From Dunaliella salina (lineage: Eukaryota > Chlorophyta > Chlorophyceae > Chlamydomonadales > Dunaliellaceae), in assembly GCA_002284615.2 (NCBI GenBank), contig MU070027.1, positions 63,177 to 76,539 on the forward strand: a DNA stretch of 13,363 nucleotides. Direction: 5' to 3'. Below, one piece after another: positions 7,897 through 13,363 of the stretch. Positions within the stretch are counted from its first letter, which is position 1. Each line of letters begins with the position of its first letter. Below the pieces are notes generated by a model. It was given only the letters and a program-made list of their open reading frames with translations, was not told the DNA's origin and ran no database searches. The translations under genes and the position numbers were made by a program.

Positions 7897-8457
7897 AGAC
7901 GCGTATCGGCTCCGTGTGCGACGCGTATATCCTGTGCTGCCCTGTGTTTCCTGTGCTGCCCTGTATCTCCCGCCTAGATCCGGTCTACACGATTTCCTGG
8001 ACTTTATTTGGGTTTCCTACCGTTATGGTTTACTTATATCCGGACGGGATGGGTTGTTTACCATGGTTTTTGCTTTTTCCGCTTTTCGTTTTTGGATACA
8101 ATCGTGTAAGACATCGCGCACAAAAACCAGCATTTTCTGCGCTGCCCGACGGTGGTCTCGGATTGCGATTTGGTGCGCATCACATCACCAGCACCCTCTC
8201 CCTTGTGCTGCCCACGCCCCCATCCCGGCTCCCAAGCGCGCGCAATGGTGCCTGGTGACCCTGCATTCCGTCCGCTGTGGAAAGCGGAAAAAGAAAGCGG
8301 GTCTGCAGCACTGTACATGTACTGTACAGTCAAAACGACCCTGGTTTGTGGCCACTTCGGCAGGGCAAGCAAGCATGCCACTTGCACACACCAGCAGGCC
8401 AGACACCAACTCACATTCCCCTTACCGAGATGCGTGAAGCAGCTTCCATGCACCAAT
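7897..8457. mobile_element. ~560-bp insertion of unknown type inside the LINE
   Basis: LINE similarity stops at the Glu codon 8463-8465 (KVSKE) and resumes at the Glu codon 7894-7896 (EFAARPYM), so the DNA between was added. Imperfect 8-bp matches flank it (GCAAATTC 7889-7896, GCAGTTTC 8458-8465), a possible eroded target-site duplication. Inside are GACGCGTAT twice (7898, 7920), CCTGTGCTGCCCTGT twice (7931, 7950), and overlapping palindromes GTACATGTAC and ACTGTACAGT (8313-8330). Several overlapping frames exist (the longest is 173 codons, plus); none shows a domain. No clear terminal inverted repeats or poly-A tail. Confidence 0.6.
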
Positions 8458-8462
8458 GCAGT

Positions 8463-8789
8463 TTCCTTTGATACCTTCAGATTCATGTGCTTGTCAACAA
8501 GCATACCAAGGTATTGAAACTGCTCTTTTTCAGGTAGGGCCACATCTCCATACATGAAAGTAGGCAAGGAGGAGCACAGCCTACTGTGTAAATGTGCAAC
8601 CTCTGACTTGGACATGTTGGCAGTCGGCCCTTTTTTCGCTGCATATGTCCGTAACCTATTTAACGTAACCCGCATTTCACCTGGGTCATTAGTAGTTAAA
8701 CTGGAGTCATCCGCATACAGCATATACGGCACACCATTTACTCCGTCTCCCGTCAAAGCACCTTTTATCCCTTCACTGATCTGTCTGCC
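8463..8789 (-). pseudogene. LINE RT, palm with YADD
   Basis: An open segment of 109 codons: GRQISEGIKGALTGDG, VPYMLYADDSSLTTND, LNRLRTYAAKKG, NMSKSEVAHL and FQYLGMLVDKHMNLKVSKE. YADD (8706-8717) is motif C, with the two metal-binding Asp residues. KSEVAHLHS and QYLGMLVD match motifs D and E (K-x-E; Y-L-G). Both Asp residues are kept. The similarity stops at the GAA codon 8463-8465, where a second insertion starts. Confidence 0.93.
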
Positions 8790-8790
8790 C

Positions 8791-8965
8791 ATCATTGATG
8801 TACAGAGAAAACAAGAGAGAGAACAGAGGACAAACTTGCTTAATTCCAATCGCAGGATGCACATGCGCCCTTTTATCCCCATCCATCAAAATATATTCAT
8901 CATCCTGGTACATCTCTTGAATTGCGTGTGTAAGTAGTGCAGGCATGGCAATGCGTTGTAGATGG
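8791..8965 (-). pseudogene. LINE RT, motif B segment
   Basis: Directly after the insertion the minus strand reads HLQRIAMPALLTHAIQEMYQ, then DDEYILMDGDKRAHVHPAIG, then IKQVCPLFSLLFSLYIND. This corresponds to the G-(V/I)-K-Q-G-C-P-(L)-S-P motif B region, with G-to-V and S-P-to-F-S changes. A one-base lesion near 8790 shifts the frame before the next segment (GRQISEGIKG). Confidence 0.88.
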
Positions 8966-8975
8966 TCCCAAAGTT

Positions 8976-9073
8976 TCTGGTGAGGCCTCTAGCTTTCCAG
9001 TTAGAGGACCTTTCCTTTTGTGCATGCGGCCTTTGGCTTGCATAGACTTTTTCTTTTTTCCTTTTCTTTTTTT
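8976..9073 (+). mobile_element. 98-bp insertion in the LINE with 10-bp target-site duplication
   Basis: TCCCAAAGTT occurs on both sides (8966-8975 and 9074-9083). The DNA between begins TCTGGTGAGGCCTCTAGC and ends in a long T/C tract (TTTTTCTTTTTTCCTTTTC then T8). Deleting the insert plus one duplicate restores the RT frame (LQLW joined to DHLQR). The direct repeats and pyrimidine-rich end fit a retroposed or target-primed insertion. The first ~55 bp match the start of the second LINE fragment at 10430-10500 on its coding strand (TCTGGTGAGGCCTCT, AGCTT, AGTTAG-GGACCTT), minus small deletions. It may be a very short, rearranged LINE-derived insert. Confidence 0.8.
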
Positions 9074-9275
9074 TCCCAAAGTTGCAAGCGAGGTACGGTA
9101 TCATAGGCTTGAGGGAAGTCTATAAAGGCAGCATGCAGTCTAGGTGATTGCTGTGGTTTGAGCTTTTTTGCAGGTGCCTTAAAATCAAAAAGGGATGCAG
9201 CGAGCTCCTACCTGGGTAAAACCCAAGCTGTGTATCAGAGACCTTACGTCTCTGAACACACCAACCTGTCACCAA
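9074..9275 (-). pseudogene. LINE RT, fingers and motif A
   Basis: Two adjacent frames carry this part. WCVQRRKVSDTQLGFYPGRS and HPFLILRHLQ (about 9275-9170) correspond to the Q-x-G-F-x-x-G-R-S fingers motif. After a one-frame shift near 9165, LHAAFIDFPQAYDTVPRLQLW carries motif A; its first catalytic Asp is the GAC complementary to 9118-9120. The tract stops at TTGGGA where a 98-bp insertion begins. Removing the insertion and one copy of the 10-bp duplication makes the frame continue from LQLW directly into DHLQRIAMPALL. Confidence 0.85.
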
Positions 9276-9361
9276 GTACTTGGTGGAAGACTAGTCTTTT
9301 TACACCTTGGCGTCAATGCCATGTCAATGCCGCAGTGCGGTACATAACCCCACTGACAGCA

Positions 9362-9673
9362 TTATCCCGAAATTCCCAGGATTTGACATAGCTCCCTTTT
9401 AAGCAGGGGACCTAATTTTGCAACCTTCCACACTTTAGGGATCCTAGCTTTACTCAGGAAAACCCTAAACACGCGTGCTATCAGAGGCAACAGCATGTTA
9501 ATGTAATCCACTCTCCGACCACGCTCAAGGGGCAGACTGGCATATTTAAGGAAGGGTATAGAAATAACATCTAATCCAGGTGAAGCACCCGCACTCAATT
9601 TTGCGATGTGGGACCCAACCATTTTTTCCAAAACTGCTGTACTAGTAATTTCCAGGCAGTCAGGTAGAGGGTT
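9362..9673 (-). pseudogene. LINE RT, N-terminal segment
   Basis: This is the best preserved 5' piece of the LINE. The frame runs from NPLPDCLEITSTAVLEKMVG through SAGASPGLDVISIPFLKYA and IARVFRVFLSKARIPKVWK to KLGPLLK. The A-G-x-S-P-G-L-D block matches the K/G-A-P-G-x-D region that opens LINE reverse transcriptases, and RIPKVWKVAKLGPLLK matches the W-K-x-A-x-(V/L)-x-P-L-x-K finger motif. The frame shifts near 9390, after which FRDNAVSGVMYR is read in another frame. No earlier methionine context can be chosen because a TGA precedes it. Confidence 0.85.
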
Positions 9674-9676
9674 TCA

Positions 9677-10061
9677 CCCAGAATCAGCACCTTGCCTCTC
9701 TTGGGAGTAGAACCAATCCCAAGACCTTCCAATCCCTCCGGGCCAGTGGATCCAGAAGGGCAGTACTTGTGGCCCCGTCAGCCGTCGTCCGGACAGGAAC
9801 CTGGGTAAATTTCAGGAATTAGAGGGGTTCCACATGTTTACACAGGGGAGAACCTGGCGTGACTCCGTCGGTCGCCTTATCCCTTCGGGGGCGACTGCTG
9901 AGGTCAGGGAGGTGTCGCAGATTCTAATCCTGGTGGGGGCGATTGTGGAAGCCATTTCCTGAATGCACGCTCTGAGATCGCTAAATGCGTAGAACGATGG
10001 AATTTTCAATATTTTTTTAAACACAAGAAGAAGCCATCAGTCAAGGCGCATGACTGCTAGG
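9677..10061. other. Unassigned sequence between two LINE pieces
   Basis: A minus-strand frame (9812-10024) gives FSDLRACIQEMASTIAPTRI and CDTSLTSAVAPEGIRRPTES. It could be the 5' part of the LINE or its first ORF, but I recognise no endonuclease, gag-like or zinc-knuckle pattern. The stretch is more GC-rich than its surroundings. Nothing else is visible. Confidence 0.4.
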
Positions 10062-10500
10062 CTACAATTTGAATAAATGGCAAAACAAGGTTGAAAGCTT
10101 GTGAGAAAAGTGTAGCATGTGTAGGGAGTTGGAGGTTGTGTTGAGCAAGTTTAAATCGCTTCCTATGTTTGTGTAGACTACTAGGCCTGCTCCCACAGGG
10201 CTTTTGCCGAGTGCCTCAGTAACTATTCTGCCTGCAATGTTATGTCTTTCAGTCTTCATGTTGGAGATGATATGGTTCTGGCAGCCTAAGAGCATGTGGA
10301 TTGCACTGTCCAATTGATGGCAGCCTGGGAGAAGGCACGTTGGGTCAGTAGACCTTTTAAAATGGACTGCATGTTCTTGATTGTAGAGGGTGCCTGTACG
10401 GTACTGAAGGATTGTACGCTTCATTAAGGGAAGGTCCCCTAACTAATAAGCTTGCAATCCAGGAAGCTAGCAGAGGCCTCACCAGAAGGCCCTCTAAGCG
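10062..10500 (-). pseudogene. Second LINE fragment, C-terminal zf-RVT-like region
   Basis: The minus strand reads GLLVRPLLASWIASLLVRGP (about 10483-10425, in another frame), then after a shift MKRTILQYRTGTLYNQEHAV, HFKRSTDPTCLLPGCHQLDS, AIHMLLGCQNHI and MKTERHNIAGRIVTEALGKS. It contains C-x4-C-x8-H-x4-C, the knuckle found at the end of many plant- and alga-type LINE polymerases (zf-RVT-like). It differs from the knuckle of the larger LINE copy at 7042-7104, so it is a separate element or family in the same orientation. It has no RT catalytic motifs here, and the frame ends near 10062. Confidence 0.75.
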
Positions 10501-10571
10501 TGCACTAGAAACTACTAGCCTAGGAGAGAGCCTGAGACAGAGCTAATGAGGATCCGGGGGGTTGTCCGTTA

Positions 10572-10745
10572 GGCTGCGGTTACACACAATTTTTCCGGTA
10601 TTTTTTCGGACTTTTTTCCGTCGGAAATTGGAAAAAAATTGCGGTCACACACGGTTTTTTTCCGTCCACCCAGGTCTGGCCTACCGAAAATTTTTTTTGC
10701 CCTCGACGGAAAATTTTGCAAATGGTCAGACACAAAATTTTTCCA
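10572..10745 (+). repeat. Left terminal/subterminal repeats of the Harbinger element
   Basis: Three copies of a GGT(T/C)A(C/G)ACAC motif, each followed by an A/T-rich run ending in CC, are spaced about 65 and 81 bp apart (10578, 10643, 10724). Between them are GGAAAA and TTTTCC runs that could pair. Repeated subterminal motifs of this type are usually transposase binding sites. The copies are not identical. Confidence 0.7.
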
Positions 10746-10948
10746 TATTTTTTTCTTCAGGGCTTAGCCAAGGTGCAAGTGCCCCTTTCAGACAGTCTCT
10801 TGCAGGCCCTTTCAAAGAAAGGACCATGATTGCTGCCCTCCTCCTTGTATGGCTGGCAGCTATCATGCCAGAGCTAGTAACTGAGCAGTCAGGCTTCTCG
10901 TGAGAAGGGCCTTGAAAGCTGTGATACCAGCCGTCACCTTGGTTCTGG

Positions 10949-12317
10949 ATGGTAGTGACCCCACAGCGCAGCTTGCAGCCTGCCTTGCCATGGTCCAAGC
11001 AGGGCACGAGGGAGGTGGCAAGAAACCAAGGGGCTTCAAGAAGGGGCACTCCTGCATGGGGCATGCATGGGAACTACTCCTCCTCTCCTGCCCTTCCGTC
11101 CTTTACACTCTCTTCCCTCCCCTTGCCCTTGAAGGAAAGTCCTTTTTTTGGATCCTGGGAGAAGCAAGTGTGCGGGGACTGGGCCAACATTGGAAGGACT
11201 CACCCTGAATATGAGGCTGCCCAATTCAGGCAAGCTTTCTGCATGAGCAAGCCAGCCTTCAAGACCCTGTGTGAGACATATTGTGCCTCACTTGCAAAGC
11301 AAGACACACGTATGCGGAGTGCAATCCCTGTTGAGAAGAGGCTGGCAGTTTTTTTGCACTGGGCTGGCTCAGGTTCTCCATATTACCACCTTGCGCAGAC
11401 CTATGATATTAGTAAGTCTTCCGTGACCAATATAATTCATGAAGTTGTGTTTGTGCTGTGCAAAGAATTTGAGCCAAGCATGATTGTCTTTCCAGAAGGA
11501 CAGGAACTCATGCGCGTCATGCAAGATTTCAGAGGCTTGTGCAATTAGCCTTTTTGTGCTGGTGCAATAGACGGAACATTCATGAGGATTGAGAAGCCGT
11601 ATGAGGGGTGATGTCTACTATTGCTACAAAAAGCACATGGCTATTATTCTCTTCGTATGTGTTGATGCTCATGGCAAGTTCACATTTGTTAGCGCTGGAG
11701 GGGCAGGTCAAGTTGGTGATGCACACATATGGAATTTTAGTGCTCTGCATAGAAAGATTGAGGATGGTTCTTGGCTTTCCTTACCGCCAAATGCTCACAT
11801 GGAGGAAATGACCATAGATGGTACTGTTTTCAAGCCCTACATTTGTGCTGATTCAGCGTTTGCTCTTTCCACCTCTGTACTCAAATGTTATGAGACCTCA
11901 AACCCCATAAAGCAGCAATTTAATTTCAATTATGCTCTGATCCGGACGAGGCGTGTGGTCGAATGTGCATTTGGTAGGCTCAAGAAGCGTTTCCCAATCC
12001 TCAAAAACAGCAGGCTCTTCAACCCCACCTTCGCTGCAAATGTTGCAACAGTTCTATGTGCACTGCAAAATTTCATTGAGAGTACTCGGGACGTGTACAA
12101 CCCCTCTGATCTGAATGTTGATGACTTTGATGCCTCTCATGTCATTGGTGCAGCTGGGCTCATGCGAAGCGGGCCTGATGCTGCGAGTGCCTATCAAGTC
12201 AGGGACAAGCTTGCATCATACATGACTCGTGTGCTTGACCTTGATCCTGTGGTTGGCCCACGCCTCCTTAATGTCCAGGGCATTTTGAATGGACCTGTTG
12301 GATACGTTGACCGATAA
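10949..12317 (+). pseudogene. Harbinger-type DDE transposase, broken
   Basis: The enzyme would cut and move the element. The N-terminal half (to 11545) shows SPFFGSWEKQVCGDWANIG, FRQAFCMSKPAFKTL and a helix-turn-helix-like LAQTYDISKSSVTNIIHE. Catalytic residues of the DDE_Tnp_4 type are visible: Asp in GAIDGTF (11570-11572), Asp in GQVGDAHIW (11718-11720) and Glu in RRVVECAFGRLKKRF (11961-11963). ADSAF and NYALIRTRR lie between. Two lesions: TAG at 11546-11548 between GLCN and PFCAGAIDG, and a frame change at about 11606-11609 after EKPYE, resuming GDVYYCYKKH. Stop TAA at 12315-12317. The upstream start is uncertain, because a different frame is open to 11208 and T7 at ~11140 could hide a shift. 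Confidence 0.92.
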
Positions 12318-12356
12318 CAGGGGCTCATGCCGCATGGTTTGCTTGTGAGTGTTGGT

Positions 12357-12409
12357 ATTTCCTGATGGATACTTCATTGCTGGAGTGTGGGCATTTCCTT
12401 ATGGATACT
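12357..12409 (+). repeat. Short direct repeat ATTTCCT(G/T)ATGGATACT
   Basis: ATTTCCTGATGGATACT (about 12357-12373) and ATTTCCTTATGGATACT (about 12393-12409) are 36 bp apart, just before the hairpin. This is a small local duplication with one difference. Confidence 0.85.
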
Positions 12410-12412
12410 ACA

Positions 12413-12605
12413 CGTCAGAATGTTGTGTTTCATTACAGGACCGTTACTAGCTGGGTTACTAGCTGGTTTCTCAGTTAGTAACATAGACTGCAACCGTGTA
12501 GTAACCACTGGTTTCCTTGTAATGGTTACTGCACGGTTGCGGTCTATGTTACTAGCTGAGAAACCAGCTAGTAACGGTCCTGTAATGAAATACAACATTC
12601 CGACG
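12413..12605. mobile_element. Foldback/MITE-like hairpin, 83-bp arms
   Basis: The left arm 12413-12507 and right arm 12523-12605 are inverted copies around a 15-nt loop (12508-12522). The left arm is 95 bp because GTTACTAGCTGG is duplicated in tandem (12443-12454 and 12455-12466); without it both arms are exactly 83 bp. I count five differences over 83 positions, all transitions, four of which would be G-U pairs in plus-strand RNA. It sits inside the Harbinger element after the transposase. No target-site duplication is obvious. It could be a nested foldback element, or an inverted duplication of local DNA. Confidence 0.88.
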
Positions 12606-13051
12606 CATTACTGGAGGGATTGTTGGAAATTTGGGGCTTTTCGGACAGATACTTTGCTGGTGGTCCATTCTTCATTGTTATTGGTACAGAAAATTACCAA
12701 TTCCAACGCTTGTTTGTGCCATGCCTGTGCGCTGTGTTCACCACAGGCTCAACATAGGACTTGAATGAAGTTCTGGATGAATCATTTACAGATTTCTGGC
12801 TGGCCAATCTGTATTCATTAGCAAAATTTGACTACATGAATGAAAACGACACCACATCCGTCGAAAATTTTTAAGCTGCAACAGCTGGACATTGCTACAT
12901 GGCCAGACTGGAAAGCTATTACCACAAGATAGCCAACCAGGCGAGGCAAGGTGATTGTACCCCCCTCCCGCTGCCACTAGGCCCTTGCTTGCCCTTGGGA
13001 TGCATGGCGCCACCCTCAAAGATGAAATATGTGAATGTTGAAAAAAACTGA
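12575..13051 (+). pseudogene. Open frame after the transposase with two stops, unknown
   Basis: One plus-strand frame is open from 12575 to a final TGA (13049-13051) except for TAG at 12755-12757 and TAA at 12872-12874. It reads DALLEGLLEIWGFSDRYFAG, GTENYQFQRLFVPCLCAVF, DLNEVLDESFTDFWLANLYS and ATAGHCYMARLESYYHKIAN. Harbinger elements often encode a second, Myb/SANT-like protein, but I do not see the spaced tryptophans of that domain, so I do not assign it. The frame starts inside the right hairpin arm. It may be a decayed coding remnant or chance. Confidence 0.25.
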
Positions 13052-13133
13052 AAATTTTTGTGTTTTTGGACCTTGCATTGAAGGGGCACTCCCAAGAGGC
13101 ACTCCCAAACGGTAACTGAAAACTGACCCCAAC

Positions 13134-13251
13134 CGAAAAAAATTTCCTAAGGACGGTCCTTTGTGCCTTCTGGCTGGAACCGAAGAATTTTTTGGGTGGG
13201 CCAAAAAAATTTGCCCGAGGAAAAAATTTTGTGTGTGACCAGGAGGGTGCC
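13134..13251 (-). repeat. Right terminal repeat of the Harbinger element
   Basis: On the minus strand the block begins GGCACCCTCCT, then GGTCACACACAAAATTTTT followed by TCC (13240 down to 13219). It continues with TCGGGCAAATTTTTTTGG and CCCACCC, matching the composition and partly the order of the left end (T-runs, CC, CCACCC). Only one clear copy of the core is seen here, against three on the left, so the ends are asymmetric. Confidence 0.65.
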
Positions 13252-13363
13252 AAGAGCATAACTTTTGGACGGCACGTGTCAATCCCTTTAAAAACTATAT
13301 ATTCGGAATCCTGAGCTCGAGAGCTATCGTTTGGTATATATATGGGTCCGATCGGAGAGGGTC
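13252..13363. other. Flank beyond the Harbinger element, no feature
   Basis: A short end segment with AT-rich TATATATA runs and overlapping GAGCTC/CTCGAG palindromes (13313-13320). I see no gene or repeat that can be tied to the element. Confidence 0.4.

Larger units (their letters stand above)
6827..9676 (-). pseudogene. Decayed LINE ORF with reverse transcriptase, interrupted by two insertions
   Basis: Read on the minus strand, successive frames line up in the order of a non-LTR retrotransposon polymerase: N-terminal PGLDVISIPFLKYA; FYPGRSSLHPFLILRHLQ; motif A LHAAFIDFPQAYDTVPR; motif B region IKQVCPLFSLLFSLYIND; motif C YADD at 8706-8717; thumb-like PHALMWLSKVYGLPAGMY; SATNWPVLKQSGQEPQQFYW; and a C-terminal Cys/His knuckle. 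It ends at a TGA (6827-6829). The enzyme would copy element RNA at the target site. At least six frame changes are needed to follow it (near 9390, 9165, 8790, 7680, 7535 and 7260), so it is dead. Motif B has Val where Gly is usual (KQVC for KQGC). No endonuclease domain is visible upstream; a TGA at 9674-9676 closes the frame. Confidence 0.9.
10572..13251 (+). mobile_element. PIF/Harbinger DNA transposon, decayed
   Basis: A Harbinger-type transposase lies in the middle and both ends carry related motifs pointing outward. The left end has GGTTACACACAATTTTTCC (10578-10596), GGTCACACACGG followed by T7 and CC (10643-10664), and GGTCAGACACAAAATTTTT (10724-10742). The right end (13219-13240) has the same motif reversed, which reads GGTCACACACAAAATTTTT on the minus strand. 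TTA at 10569-10571 fits the TWA target preference of the superfamily, but the base triplet after 13251 is AAG, so the right border or duplication has decayed. Coordinates are my best estimate, about 2.7 kb, within the usual size for this superfamily. Confidence 0.7.

Noticed and set aside
7916..8437. 173-codon plus-strand frame inside the LINE insertion as a transposon gene
   Set aside because: Several overlapping frames on both strands are open here; the translation has no catalytic motif, and it starts inside a short tandem repeat.
8058..8462. The 3' part of the long minus-strand frame that follows YADD as part of the RT
   Set aside because: LINE similarity ends at the Glu codon 8463-8465; what follows is the insertion, read in frame by chance. 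The authentic continuation is at 7896 and below.
6919..9631. Retrovirus or LTR retrotransposon
   Set aside because: No long terminal repeats, protease or integrase motifs are seen. The order of RT motifs followed by a C-terminal knuckle fits a non-LTR element.
11546..11548. TAG in the transposase read as a sense codon (alternative nuclear code)
   Set aside because: Some green algae read TAG as Gln, but the family usually has a hydrophobic residue at this site as I remember it. A frameshift lies 60 bp downstream and other frames end with normal TAG/TAA stops, so decay is simpler. A conserved TAG in intact paralogues would reopen this.
13313..13320. GAGCTC/CTCGAG palindromes as a regulatory site
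   Set aside because: Six-base palindromes occur by chance and nothing nearby indicates a promoter.
1..13363. tRNA, rRNA, riboswitch or bacterial-type promoter and terminator
   Set aside because: I found no tRNA B-box-like GGTTCGA with a matching acceptor stem, no rRNA-conserved blocks, and no prokaryotic signals; a covariance-model scan would be needed to exclude small RNAs fully.

Overview
This is a repeat-rich, low-gene-density eukaryotic window. I see no intact host gene, no rRNA or tRNA, no CRISPR array and no bacterial operon structure. The recognisable protein signal comes from transposable elements: decayed non-LTR retrotransposon (LINE) pieces on the minus strand and a decayed PIF/Harbinger DNA transposon on the plus strand. 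The LINE reverse transcriptase resembles elements I associate with green algae, but that is memory-based inference. I would only say 'repeat-laden eukaryote, possibly algal'.

Layout. Bases 1-5500 are dominated by tandem repeats: a CA microsatellite (1-31), a G14 run (796-809), a two-level 62-bp satellite (1351-1511), a ~150-bp repeat (1618-2160), a ~87-bp repeat that keeps an open frame (2553-3250), a longer duplicated block that looks exon-like (3269-3665), a 60-bp repeat (4190-4440) and a 55-84-bp repeat (4640-4905). Bases 5560-6705 hold minus-strand open stretches next to splice-acceptor-like sequences, possibly remains of a spliced gene of unknown function.

Bases 6827-9676 (minus strand) are one LINE open reading frame. 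It reads from the N-terminal part of the reverse transcriptase through motif A, motif B, YADD and thumb to a C-terminal zinc-knuckle-like region and stop, but carries several frameshifts. Two later insertions break it: a 98-bp insert with a perfect 10-bp target-site duplication (8976-9073) and a ~560-bp insert (7897-8457). A second LINE fragment, a different C-terminus with a zf-RVT-type knuckle, lies at 10062-10500 on the same strand.

Bases ~10572-13251 are a PIF/Harbinger element with related terminal motifs at both ends and a DDE transposase (three catalytic acidic residues visible) broken by a TAG stop and a frameshift. An almost perfect 83-bp inverted repeat with a 15-nt loop (12413-12605) sits inside it. 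The window therefore reads as layers: old LINE copies hit by younger insertions, next to a dead Harbinger that contains a hairpin. Nothing here clearly forms a new functional system. The best candidates for a second look are the hairpin, the exon-like tandem repeats and the Cys/His-rich minus-strand frame.
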